Shown here piece after piece: positions 34,582-42,742 of a stretch of 64,000 bases of DNA. Made by a program: the position numbers and the translations under genes. Below the pieces are notes generated by a model that searched no databases, had not been told where the DNA came from, and saw only the letters and a program-made list of their open reading frames with translations. The DNA is taken from contig NZ_JADWYK010000007.1 of the NCBI RefSeq assembly GCF_015773195.1, positions 62,001-126,000 on the forward strand, written 5' to 3'. The first letter of the stretch is position 1. Each line of letters starts with the position of its first letter. This DNA is from Hymenobacter guriensis. Its GTDB lineage: Bacteria; Bacteroidota; Bacteroidia; Cytophagales; Hymenobacteraceae.

Positions 34582-35757
34582 ATGGTTTCCCTTCTTCCTC
34601 TTACCGGTGACGTGACGCCGGCCGTGCGGGCGCTGGGCTGGGACTGGGCCGTGGAAGATGCTTGTGCCGGCTATGTGGCCCGCGAAGCCGTGCAGGTGCC
34701 CGAGGCCGAGGCGGAGGCCCTGCTTGAGGCCGCCGACACGCTCTACGAAATGCTGGTGCAAGCCATTCCCGACCCTATCCCCGACGACCTGCTCCAACTG
34801 CTGGCTATTCCGGCCAACCTGTGGGCTGCCGTGCGTCACTCCTGGAACGACGAGCGGCACTGGCACCTCTACGGCCGCTTCGATCTGGCTCAGACGCCCG
34901 ACGGCATCAAGCTCCTGGAGTTCAACGCCGATACCGCCACCAGCCTACCCGAAACCGCCGTGGTGCAGTGGGCCAGCCTGGTAGCTGCCGGTCAGGCCGA
35001 CGAAGAGCGACAGGCAAACGGCTTGTTTGAGGGCCTGCAAAGTCAGCTGGAAGAATGGCGTCAGCTCAACCCCGACCTCGACCCCAGCCTGCTGCTGGTG
35101 CACCTGCCCGGCAGCGCCGAGGACGAAACCAACTGCGCCATCCTAGCTGAGGCGGCGCGGGCAGCCGGTTTTGCTACCGCGCACGTATGCTCCGTGGATG
35201 CTATGCAGGTGTCGGTGGCGGGCGAAGACCGGGGTGTTTGGGCGCAGGTAGGGCCGGAGCAGTGGCAGCGGTTCGGCTTCTTGTTCAAGCTGGTACCCTG
35301 GGAAATTCTGGCTGAGGAAGAGCCTGACCTCACCGCCGACCTTACGCACTTGCTCCTTTCCCGCGACGTCATCATTGCCAACCCGGCGTACGCGCTGCTA
35401 TTCCAAAGCAAGGGTATGCTGGCCTGGCTCTGGAAAGTATTTCCGCATCACCCGCTGCTGTTGGAAGCCTCTCTGCAGCCGCTGGCGGGTCACGCCGTCA
35501 GCAAACCACTCTTTGGCCGCGAAGGCCAGAATGTGACAGAAGTTCAACCCAACGGGCAACTCGGTACCACCATCGAGGGCGAATTCGGTGAGCAGCCCCA
35601 GGTGCACCAGCGGTGGGCTGAGCTGCCAACCGACGCGCAACAGCGCCGCTACCAGGCCGGCGTGTTCTGGGCCGGCGAGGCCTGCGCCCTAGGTTTCCGC
35701 CGCGACGCGGGCTTTATCACCAACCTGTCCGAGTTCGTGCCCCACCTGCTGGTATAG
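34582..35757 (+). CDS. Glutathionylspermidine synthase-like ATP-grasp ligase (YgiC family)
   Basis: A 391-residue protein of the GSP_synth family, the synthetase half of glutathionylspermidine synthase. EFNADTATSLPETAVVQW (about 114-131), RDVIIANPAYALLFQSKG and the ATP-grasp portion HHPLLLEAS...SKPLFGREGQNV are characteristic. Stand-alone members (YgiC/YjfC) probably ligate a peptide-like acid to an amine with ATP, but none here has a defined substrate. It is cotranscribed with a YgiB-like lipoprotein, though a long hairpin separates them. Confidence 0.85.
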   Translation: MVSLLPLTGDVTPAVRALGWDWAVEDACAGYVAREAVQVPEAEAEALLEAADTLYEMLVQAIPDPIPDDLLQLLAIPANLWAAVRHSWNDERHWHLYGRFDLAQTPDGIKLLEFNADTATSLPETAVVQWASLVAAGQADEERQANGLFEGLQSQLEEWRQLNPDLDPSLLLVHLPGSAEDETNCAILAEAARAAGFATAHVCSVDAMQVSVAGEDRGVWAQVGPEQWQRFGFLFKLVPWEILAEEEPDLTADLTHLLLSRDVIIANPAYALLFQSKGMLAWLWKVFPHHPLLLEASLQPLAGHAVSKPLFGREGQNVTEVQPNGQLGTTIEGEFGEQPQVHQRWAELPTDAQQRRYQAGVFWAGEACALGFRRDAGFITNLSEFVPHLLV

Positions 35758-35798
35758 CCGGCCCGGGCAGCAATGGAAGAAGCACTCGGGCAAAAAGT

Positions 35799-35914
35799 AT
35801 TGCTTTGCACGGCGCATGTCATTGCTTTACATGCGCCGTGCAAAGCAATGACATGGTGCATGTCCTTGCTTTCTTTATTTCAAGCAAAGCAGAATTTCAA
35901 GCAAAGCAGAAAGC
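35799..35914. repeat. Perfect 21-bp inverted repeat and AAGCAAAGCA words
   Basis: ATTGCTTTGCACGGCGCATGT (35799-35819, one base over the quoted core) and its exact complement (35829-35849) flank CATTGCTTT. Then CAAGCAAAGCAGAATTT and CAAGCAAAGCAGAAAG repeat in tandem at 35881-35914. No T tract follows, so this is not a standard terminator. Confidence 0.8.
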
Positions 35915-35932
35915 CAACTCAGCAGCCCAAAA

Positions 35933-35968
35933 GCAACGGCCGCTCCTGTGCAGGAGCGGCCGTTGTCG
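35933..35968 (-). terminator. Terminator of psd
   Basis: GCAACGGCCGCTCCTG and CAGGAGCGGCCGTTG form a perfect stem just after the psd stop. It may work in both directions, also ending the YgiC-like transcript. Confidence 0.75.
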
Positions 35969-35986
35969 TAAAGAGAAAAGCAGGCT

Positions 35987-36667
35987 TTAGAAAATGCTGG
36001 GAGTGTCGGTTTTGAGCTGGGCGATGATGCTCTGACCACCTTTCACCTTTTCGCCGATCTGCACTTTCACCTCGGTGTCTACGGGCACGAAGATGTCGAC
36101 GCGGGAGCCGAACTTGATAAAGCCGAACTCCTCGCCCTGGCTTACTTCATCGCCCTCGTTCACGTACCACACAATGCGGCGGGCCATAGCCCCGGCAATC
36201 TGCCGGAAAAGCACAAACGGCCCGGCTTCCGATTCTACCACCACCGTGGTCCGCTCGTTTTTGGTGCTGCTCTTGGGGTGCCAGGCCACCAGGTAGTTGC
36301 CGGGATGGTACTTGAAGTAGCGCACAATGCCCGACACCGGGTTGCGGGTAATGTGCACGTTGATGGGCGACATGAAGATGCTGATCTGCTTGCGCACGTC
36401 GTCGAAGTACTCCGGCTCGTGCACGTCCTCAATCACCACCACCTTGCCATCTACCGGCGAAATAATGTGGTCTTCGTGGGTGAGCAGGCGCCGGGCCGGG
36501 CTGCGGAAAAACTGCAGCAGCGTCAGAAATACGATGACGGATATAACCGCAAATACCTTGTTGAAGCCGTCGTTCTGCGCATTGTAGCGGTACAGCAGCA
36601 GGTTCACGGCCAGCAAGGCCAGCAGCGTAAAGAACAGAATACGTCGTCCTTCTTTGTGGATCTTCAT
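35987..36667 (-). CDS. psd: Phosphatidylserine decarboxylase proenzyme
   Basis: A 226-residue proenzyme that makes phosphatidylethanolamine. A membrane hairpin lies at about residues 10-60. HDH-like SPVDGKVVVIEDV, IFMSPINVHITRNPVSG and the self-cleavage site KFGSRVDIF follow; cleavage before S188 would leave the pyruvoyl group on the short alpha chain. The small size matches the archaeal-like short PSD type found in Bacteroidota. The ATG at 36667 was chosen over the extended frame from 36718. Upstream on the same strand are gdhA, cdsA and a CPBP protease. Confidence 0.93.
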   Translation of the reverse strand: MKIHKEGRRILFFTLLALLAVNLLLYRYNAQNDGFNKVFAVISVIVFLTLLQFFRSPARRLLTHEDHIISPVDGKVVVIEDVHEPEYFDDVRKQISIFMSPINVHITRNPVSGIVRYFKYHPGNYLVAWHPKSSTKNERTTVVVESEAGPFVLFRQIAGAMARRIVWYVNEGDEVSQGEEFGFIKFGSRVDIFVPVDTEVKVQIGEKVKGGQSIIAQLKTDTPSIF

Positions 36668-36791
36668 AGAGCGTTGAGTTGCGCTGAAGACGCTTGGGGG
36701 CGCGGCCTCAGTCGTCAAGGCAGGGGTCGGGGTAAGGGCCGGTACAGCGGGCGTCCGTAGTGCATACGGGAATTCAGCCTTCAGCGGCGTA

Positions 36792-36825
36792 CAAATATAG
36801 CCCGAGCCATGCGGCCCGGGCTATA
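36792..36825 (-). terminator. Terminator of gdhA, overlapping a possible psd -7 element
   Basis: Read leftward, TATAGCCCG (36825-36817) pairs with CGGGCTATA (36804-36796) and runs into TTTG. The same tail reads TATATTTG (36799-36792), an exact TAnnTTTG match about 125 bp before psd, so one element may both stop gdhA and start psd. Confidence 0.6.
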
Positions 36826-36857
36826 CGGAGAGAAATTTCTCGGTGTTCCTAGCCGGC

Positions 36858-38147
36858 TTAGAAGCCGCCGCGGTACTTATAGGTCTGGGCTACTTTGTCG
36901 ATGGCCACCACGTAGGCCGCAATGCGCATCGGGATTTTATACTTCTGGCTCGTGGCGTACACTTTCTCGAAAGCGTCGGACATGATGCGGTCGGCGCGCT
37001 CGGTTACCATTTCCTCGGTCCACTTGAAGCCCTGGCGGTTCTGCACCCACTCGAAGTAAGATACCGTTACGCCGCCGGAGTTGGCCAGGATGTCGGGCAC
37101 CACCATGATGCCCTTCTCGTTGATGATGGGGTCGGCCGAGGCCGAGGTGGGGCCGTTGGCACCTTCCACAATCAGGCGGGCCTTGATGTCGTGGGCGTTG
37201 TGTTCTGTGATGACGTCCTCCACGGCGGCGGGCACCAGCACGTCTACGTCAGCCAGCAGCAGGTCGTCGGCATTTTCCATCAGCACGGCACCGGTGTAGC
37301 CATCCAGACGGCCTTTGTGGGCGTTCTTGTAGGCAATGGCCTCGTCGATGTTGATACCGTTGTCGTTCCAGTAGGCCCCGCTTACGTCGGACACGGCCTT
37401 GATTTTCACGCCCTGCTCGCAGAGCAGCTTGGCGGCCCAGGAGCCCACGTTGCCGAAGCCTTGCACAGCGGCCGAAGCCTTATTGGGGTCCATGCCCAGC
37501 TTCTTCATGGCGGCCAGTGCCGATACCATCACGCCGCGGCCGGTAGCCTCGGTGCGGCCTAGGGAGCCGCCCATTACCAGGGGCTTGCCCGTAACTACGG
37601 CCGGGGAGGTAGCCCCTACGGTTTTGGAGAATTCGTCCATCAGCCAGGCCATTTCGCGGGGGCCGGTGCCCATGTCAGGGGCCGGAATGTCTTTGTCCGG
37701 GCCGAACACGTCCTTCAGCGCCAGCGTGTAACCACGCGTGAGTCGCTCGATTTCGCCGGGACTCATGGTGGTCGGGTCGCAGATGATACCACCCTTGGCA
37801 CCGCCGTAGGGAATATCTACCACGGCGCACTTCCAGGTCATCCAGGCAGCCAAGGCCTTCACCTCGTCCAGGTGCACGTTCTTGTCGTAGCGGATGCCGC
37901 CTTTTGAAGGCCCCAGAATGGTATTGTGAATCACCCGGTAGCCCTCAAACACGCGCACCTTGCCGTTGTCCATCGTCACGGGGATGTGCACGATAACCTG
38001 CTTGTCGGGCGCTTTAAGAACATTGTAGGTTTCATCGTCGAGTCCCAGGATTTCCGTGGCCACGTTGAAGCGCGACATCATGGATTCCAGCGGGTTTTCG
38101 GCATCGACGCGGGGGGCGGGTTCTTTGTACACCGTGGTGGTAGCCAT
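36858..38147 (-). CDS. gdhA: Glutamate dehydrogenase
   Basis: A 429-residue Glu/Leu/Phe/Val dehydrogenase interconverting glutamate and 2-oxoglutarate plus ammonia. The substrate lysines are in GPSKGGIRYDK and CAVVDIPYGGAKGGI; PAPDMGTG and the nucleotide motif AVQGFGNVGSWAA follow. Length and pattern match the hexameric catabolic or NAD-type enzymes. The ATG at 38147 is chosen from the family N-terminus. A second, divergent member is at 58385. A terminator follows it before psd. Confidence 0.93.
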   Translation of the reverse strand: MATTTVYKEPAPRVDAENPLESMMSRFNVATEILGLDDETYNVLKAPDKQVIVHIPVTMDNGKVRVFEGYRVIHNTILGPSKGGIRYDKNVHLDEVKALAAWMTWKCAVVDIPYGGAKGGIICDPTTMSPGEIERLTRGYTLALKDVFGPDKDIPAPDMGTGPREMAWLMDEFSKTVGATSPAVVTGKPLVMGGSLGRTEATGRGVMVSALAAMKKLGMDPNKASAAVQGFGNVGSWAAKLLCEQGVKIKAVSDVSGAYWNDNGINIDEAIAYKNAHKGRLDGYTGAVLMENADDLLLADVDVLVPAAVEDVITEHNAHDIKARLIVEGANGPTSASADPIINEKGIMVVPDILANSGGVTVSYFEWVQNRQGFKWTEEMVTERADRIMSDAFEKVYATSQKYKIPMRIAAYVVAIDKVAQTYKYRGGF

Positions 38148-38240
38148 ACGGGTGAAGAAAAAAGGGTGGAGGTGGGTGAAAACGGCGGGCGTACGGCAAG
38201 GGTGGAAATTTGCCTGGCACACCGCGAATTTTTAAGACGC

Positions 38241-38248
38241 CAAAGGTA
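38241..38248 (-). promoter_or_regulatory. Candidate -7 element for gdhA
   Basis: TACCTTTG on the minus strand, an exact TAnnTTTG match, about 94 bp before the gdhA start. It suggests gdhA has its own promoter and is not simply read from cdsA. Confidence 0.45.
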
Positions 38249-38378
38249 GCAGTTTATGCCATACGCGTCCGCCTGCGCCCAGGATGTGGCGTAGGCTGGA
38301 TTTGTGGGTGGCGCGGGCTTTCCGGGCTGTTACAGCTACGGTGGGCTTACCTTATAAGGCTGGATTCTTTCCGCGCCT

Positions 38379-39272
38379 CTAGCCCAGCAGCAACTGCAGC
38401 AAAGCCAGCACCGGCAGGATAAACAGGAAGGCGTCGAACCGGTCGAGCAGGCCGCCGTGGCCGGGCAGGATGCGGCCGGAGTCCTTCACCCCCACGCTGC
38501 GCTTGAGCATGGACTCGGCCAGGTCGCCGAGCGGGCCGAAGACGGCAACCACCCCGGCCACTACTAGGCGGTAAGCCAGTGGCAGCTCGGGCAGCAGGTA
38601 GCCCAGGGCCCAGCCTGTACCCAGCGTGAGCAGGAAGCCCCCGATGGCGCCTTCCCAGGTTTTGCCGGGCGAAATCTTGGGCGCCAGCTTGTGCTTGCCG
38701 AAGTTTTTGCCCGCCGCGTACGCCCCGATATCCGACGACCACACCAGCAGCAGCAGCGCGAAGATGCGGCGGTAGTCGTAGCCGTGCGCATCGAAGGCCA
38801 GCACGCTCAGCAGGCTCATGGGCAGGCTCACGTACAGCAAGCCCAGCAAGGCCACGCCCACGTTGGCAAACGGCGAAAATGGCTGGTTTTTGCGCGGCCA
38901 GGCATACATTTCCCGCAGGATGAGGATAGTGGGCAGGAGCAGCAACGGCAGGCTCAGAAGAGCACCTATGAAATTAGCAGGAAGGATGATTGTGTGCCAA
39001 CCGGAAGCTACTGCATAATCATAGTTAACAGAGCCAATGGCACCCGCTTTGACAAGGAAAATGGAGGCGAATATTACAATACTCAACCCGCCGCCCAGCA
39101 TAGCCGCCGGCTTGTAGCCGGCTTCCCGCATCATGCGGTAGAACTCCCAGAGCATCCGCATCTGCACCAGGGCAAAGAACAGCGCGAACGTCCAGGCGCT
39201 GTACCAGATGCAGAACAGCAGCACGATGGCGCCCAGCACGCCGTAGAGCAGGCGCTGCGCCAGGTTCGACAT
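38379..39272 (-). CDS. cdsA: Phosphatidate cytidylyltransferase
   Basis: A 297-residue multi-helix membrane enzyme that makes CDP-diacylglycerol, the precursor of PE (through PssA and Psd) and anionic phospholipids. The C-terminal signature FGPLGDLAESMLKRSVGVKDSGRILPGHGG is present (split here over about 255-285), as is SPGKTWEGAIGG. The ATG at 39272 gives a normal N-terminus; an upstream TTG at 39323 would add 17 residues. It follows the CPBP gene on the same strand, with psd nearby, forming a lipid-related neighbourhood. Confidence 0.93.
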   Translation of the reverse strand: MSNLAQRLLYGVLGAIVLLFCIWYSAWTFALFFALVQMRMLWEFYRMMREAGYKPAAMLGGGLSIVIFASIFLVKAGAIGSVNYDYAVASGWHTIILPANFIGALLSLPLLLLPTILILREMYAWPRKNQPFSPFANVGVALLGLLYVSLPMSLLSVLAFDAHGYDYRRIFALLLLVWSSDIGAYAAGKNFGKHKLAPKISPGKTWEGAIGGFLLTLGTGWALGYLLPELPLAYRLVVAGVVAVFGPLGDLAESMLKRSVGVKDSGRILPGHGGLLDRFDAFLFILPVLALLQLLLG

Positions 39273-39372
39273 GGGCTTTTTCTCGGAAGCAGAGGAAGGG
39301 GCGGGAGCGGGAGAGTCGGGCAAGCAGCAGCAGCGTGAGAAGTCAGGAAAGAGAAAAAGTGGCGAAACCCGT

Positions 39373-40419
39373 CTACGTGGTCGGGCTGCCAGGGGCCGGC
39401 TCTACGCCGTGGCCGGTGAGGGTGTGCCCGACAGGCGGCGCCTGGCCCTCAACGACGAGGCCCGCGCCCGTGAGCGTATGGCTGACTACCGGTACCACCG
39501 GCACCCGAAACTGCTGGTAAGCCAGCCGCAACAGTCCCAGCGTGAGTACGGCCGAGAGCAGCATCCAGGGCCAGGGCAATGCCTCTGTAGAATCGGGGTC
39601 GTAGGAGGCGCCCAGGGCGCCGCGCTGCTGGGCGTAGAGCAGCAGAATCTGCACGGCGTTCTGAGCAAAGTGCGCGGCCATGGGCACCAGAATGTTGCCG
39701 CTCCAGGCGAAGAGGTAGCCCAAGACAGCCCCCAGCACCAGGCGCGGCACAAACCCAAAAAACTGCGTGTGAATGGCACTGAACAGAATAGCTGACAGCC
39801 ACACGCCCGCGTGGTAGGAGCCAAACCAGCGCGTAAGCTGCTTCTGTACCACGCCCCGGAACACCAGTTCCTCGCTGATGGCCGGTACCACGGCAACAAC
39901 TAGCAGCGCCACCAGAAGGCGGCCCGTGGACGTGAATTGAGTGAGGTACCGGGTGAGGTCCTGAGCCTGGGTTTCCTTTTCGCGGGCCCAAACCTCAAAC
40001 TTGTGCATAAAGGTTGGAAACTGCGCGTCAGCGTTCCACGCAATCAGCCCCGACATAGCGGGCAGGCTGACCACAATGACTAAAGCCGCCAGCACCAGCC
40101 ACCACCCCGATACAGGGCGGCGCGGGGCGAAGTACTCGGACCACGGCACACCCTGCGCTGAAGCCAGCGCCAGGGCCGCGCCCCCAAACCCGATCAGCAG
40201 CAGTAAGCCCTGCATCAACATAAGCGCGCTCCAGCCGTGGGCACTCAGCTGTGGGTTCCGGAGCAAGGCTTCAAACTCCTGCGTACTCCGAACGCCAAAG
40301 AACGCAATGCAAGCCAGCGCAACAAGAAAATACGCCAGGCAGGCTGCCCCTATGATCAGCGCAAGCAGCAGCAGCAGAGCGAGCAAGGGGTGTAGCCGGC
40401 TGGATACGAAACCTTTCAT
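39373..40419 (-). CDS. CPBP (CAAX-like) intramembrane metalloprotease
   Basis: A 348-residue membrane protein of the CPBP/Abi family with about eight hydrophobic segments. The glutamate-rich catalytic motif is SEELVFRG (E183, E184, R188), and FSAIHTQFFGFVPR gives the conserved histidine near 217. Bacterial members are proposed intramembrane proteases with varied roles such as peptide maturation or immunity; none can be assigned here. A Pro-rich tail follows the last helix. It is 100 bp upstream of cdsA and may share its transcript. Confidence 0.85.
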   Translation of the reverse strand: MKGFVSSRLHPLLALLLLLALIIGAACLAYFLVALACIAFFGVRSTQEFEALLRNPQLSAHGWSALMLMQGLLLLIGFGGAALALASAQGVPWSEYFAPRRPVSGWWLVLAALVIVVSLPAMSGLIAWNADAQFPTFMHKFEVWAREKETQAQDLTRYLTQFTSTGRLLVALLVVAVVPAISEELVFRGVVQKQLTRWFGSYHAGVWLSAILFSAIHTQFFGFVPRLVLGAVLGYLFAWSGNILVPMAAHFAQNAVQILLLYAQQRGALGASYDPDSTEALPWPWMLLSAVLTLGLLRLAYQQFRVPVVPVVSHTLTGAGLVVEGQAPPVGHTLTGHGVEPAPGSPTT

Positions 40420-40426
40420 ATGTGTT

Positions 40427-40530
40427 CGGGGTCTTGGGGCTTAAGATTCTGGGGGCTTGGGGGCCGGGCAACGTCTTTACGCAAGAACGTCAATCAAGAC
40501 GCTAAGCCTCCAAGGCCTTAAGACCCTGAT
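40427..40530. repeat. Word-type inverted repeat between the CPBP gene and dusB
   Basis: Left arm CGGGGTCTTGGGGCTTAAG, GGGGGCTTGGGGGC (40427-40463); right arm GCTAAGCCTCCAAGGC, CTTAAGACCC (40500-40526). The words match those of the element at 59612-59722. It fills the spacer between divergent genes. Confidence 0.65.
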
Positions 40531-40537
40531 ATAGTCG

Positions 40538-40545
40538 TAAATTTG
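40538..40545 (+). promoter_or_regulatory. Candidate -7 element for dusB
   Basis: TAAATTTG, an exact TAnnTTTG match, 24 bp before the GTG start of dusB. Confidence 0.45.
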
Positions 40546-40569
40546 CGCAAAATACTAGAATAGCCTGCC

Positions 40570-41559
40570 GTGGTACACATCCGCAACATTGCCCTGCCCG
40601 ATTTCCCTCTTTTGCTCGCCCCCATGGAGGATGTGTCGGACCCACCATTCCGGGCCGTGTGCAAGCAGGGCGGCGCCGATTTGATGTACACCGAATTCAT
40701 TTCCTCGGAAGGCTTGATTCGGGCTGCGGCCAAAAGCCGCCAGAAGCTCGACGTGTTCGACTATGAGCGGCCCATCGGCATACAGCTGTTCGGCTCCGAT
40801 GTAGATACCATGGGCGAGTGCGCCCGCATCAGCACCGAGGCCGGCCCCGACCTCATTGACATTAATTACGGCTGCCCGGTGAAGCAGGTGGCCTGCCGCG
40901 GCGCCGGCGCGGCCCTGCTGCGCGACATCCCGAAGATGGTGCAGATGACGGAGGCCGTGGTGAAAGCCACCCACCTGCCCGTGACGGTAAAAACCCGATT
41001 GGGCTGGGACGACACCACCAAGAACGTGGAGGAAGTGGCCGAGCGCCTGCAGGATATCGGCATTGAAGCCCTTACCGTGCACGGCCGCACCCGCGTGCAG
41101 ATGTACAAGGGCGAGGCCGACTGGCGGCTGATTGCGGCCATCAAGAACAACCCGCGCATCCGGATTCCCATCTTCGGCAACGGCGACATCGACTCGCCCC
41201 AGAAAGCCGTGGAGTACAAAAACCGCTACGGCGTAGATGGCGTCATGATTGGGCGTGCCGCCATTGGCTACCCCTGGATTTTTCGGGAGGTGAAACACTA
41301 CGTGGCCACCGGTGAGCTGCTGGCCCCGCCCACCGTGGAAGAGCGGGTACAGGCCTGCCGCTTTCACTTCGACAAGAGCCTGGAATGGAAGGGCCCGCGG
41401 GCCGGGGTGTTTGAGATGCGCCGCCACTACGCCCAGTACTTCCGCGGCCTGGAAGGCGCCCGCCAGTGGCGCACCCGCTTGGTGGAAAGCAACGACCCCA
41501 CGGAAATCCACGCCATCATGGACGAAATCATTGCCGCCGAACCGGTGCTGGTGGGGTAA
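40570..41559 (+). CDS. dusB: tRNA-dihydrouridine synthase B
   Basis: A 329-residue FMN-dependent enzyme that reduces a uridine in the tRNA D-loop. The TIM-barrel start LLAPMEDVSDPPFR, TEFISSEGLI, DINYGCPVKQVACRGAGAALL (active cysteine C109) and GNGDIDSP / GVMIGRAAIGYPW identify it. The best start is GTG at 40570, giving a normal family N-terminus; no ATG lies close by. It is downstream of a repeat-filled spacer and followed by another repeat element. Confidence 0.94.
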   Translation: MVHIRNIALPDFPLLLAPMEDVSDPPFRAVCKQGGADLMYTEFISSEGLIRAAAKSRQKLDVFDYERPIGIQLFGSDVDTMGECARISTEAGPDLIDINYGCPVKQVACRGAGAALLRDIPKMVQMTEAVVKATHLPVTVKTRLGWDDTTKNVEEVAERLQDIGIEALTVHGRTRVQMYKGEADWRLIAAIKNNPRIRIPIFGNGDIDSPQKAVEYKNRYGVDGVMIGRAAIGYPWIFREVKHYVATGELLAPPTVEERVQACRFHFDKSLEWKGPRAGVFEMRRHYAQYFRGLEGARQWRTRLVESNDPTEIHAIMDEIIAAEPVLVG

Positions 41560-41578
41560 GGTAGCCGTTTTGACAGCT

Positions 41579-41679
41579 GACCGTCATGCTGAGCGCAGCC
41601 GAAGCATCTCTACCGCTTTGTTCTCACGCCAGAAATTAGCCAGAGGTAAAGATGCTTCGGCAAGCTCAGCATGACGGTC
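41579..41679. repeat. CATGCTGAGC-type inverted repeat pair
   Basis: GACCGTCATGCTGAGCGCAG plus CCGAAGCATCTCTACC (41579-41613) is mirrored by GGTAAAGATGCTTCGG plus CAAGCTCAGCATGACGGTC (41645-41679). The facing copies are near identical over about 35 bp with a 30-bp loop, between dusB and the EamA gene. Confidence 0.85.
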
Positions 41680-41725
41680 TTATTTGTTGCTCTATTCCAT
41701 CGTTTCCGTAGTATCTGCTACCGCT

Positions 41726-42688
41726 ATGCCTATTGATACCCCCGCGCCAGCTGTTTCCATTGCGCCCGAGAATCCGCCCGTAGCCTCGCCCCCGCCCCAC
41801 CGCGTACCGGCTTCGGCCTGGGGGCTGCTAATTTTGCTGGCGGGCATCTGGAGCACTTCTTTTATCCTGATGAAGAAGGGACTGGTAGTGTTTTCGGCCC
41901 TGGAACTGGGCGCTACCCGCGTCACGGTGGCGGCCCTCATTCTGCTGCCGTTTGCGTTGCGCCACGTGCGCCAGGTGGAGCGCAGCCGCTTTAAATGGCT
42001 GCTACTGAGCGGGGTGATTGGCACCCTCCTGCCCGCTTTCCTGTTTGCCTACGCCGAAACCAAAATAGCCTCGGGCCTGGCCGGCGTACTCAACGCCCTC
42101 ACCGTGGCTTTCACTTTGCTAATGGGCGCCCTGTTTTTCGGGCAGCGAATTACAGGACTGCGGCTGGCCGGTATTGGCGTGGGCTTGCTGGGTACTATTG
42201 TGCTCATTGCCCTGGGCGGGAGCGGCGGCACGGCCACGCCCACTGGCGAGGGCAACGCCTGGTACGGTCTTTACATCGTGCTGGCCACGGTGGGCTACGG
42301 GGTGAGCATCAACATGATCAAGCACCACTTTCACGGCATTCCGGCGGTGGCTGTCACGGCGCTACTGCTCATGCTCATTGGCGGACCGGCGGTGCTGTAC
42401 CTGCTACTTGGCACTCAGTTTCTGTACAAGCTCCAGCACGTGCCCGGCGCCTGGACGGCCTTCGGCTACATTGCCCTGCTGGCCACCATGAGCACCGCCG
42501 TGGCTATGATTCTGTTCAACAAGCTCATTCAGCAGTCTACGCCCCTGTTTGCTTCTTCCAATACTTACCTCGTGCCCGTAATGGCGCTGGCCTGGGGCGT
42601 GCTCGATGGCGAAACCATCAACAGCTGGCACTTGCTGGGCATGGCCATTATCCTGCTCAGCGTATTTATCATCAACCGGGCGAAGTAA
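41726..42688 (+). CDS. EamA-family (DMT) transporter
   Basis: A 320-residue inner membrane protein with ten predicted helices in two EamA repeats (roughly 30-160 and 175-315). SAWGLLILLAGIWSTSFI begins the first repeat and the late ANTYLVPVMALAWGVLDGE-like motif (here SSNTYLVPVMALAWG) marks the second. DMT transporters export amino acids, nucleosides or other metabolites; the substrate is unknown. The ATG at 41726 was chosen because the longer frame starts in the repeat-flanked spacer. Confidence 0.88.
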   Translation: MPIDTPAPAVSIAPENPPVASPPPHRVPASAWGLLILLAGIWSTSFILMKKGLVVFSALELGATRVTVAALILLPFALRHVRQVERSRFKWLLLSGVIGTLLPAFLFAYAETKIASGLAGVLNALTVAFTLLMGALFFGQRITGLRLAGIGVGLLGTIVLIALGGSGGTATPTGEGNAWYGLYIVLATVGYGVSINMIKHHFHGIPAVAVTALLLMLIGGPAVLYLLLGTQFLYKLQHVPGAWTAFGYIALLATMSTAVAMILFNKLIQQSTPLFASSNTYLVPVMALAWGVLDGETINSWHLLGMAIILLSVFIINRAK

Positions 42689-42742
42689 GGCAGAACCGAC
42701 GTTCGTTGCTTTGACTACGCCTCACCATGACAGCACTTCCTC

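Noticed and set aside
35799-35849. Terminal inverted repeats of an insertion sequence
   Set aside because: The arms are 9 bp apart, with no transposase or room for one between them.
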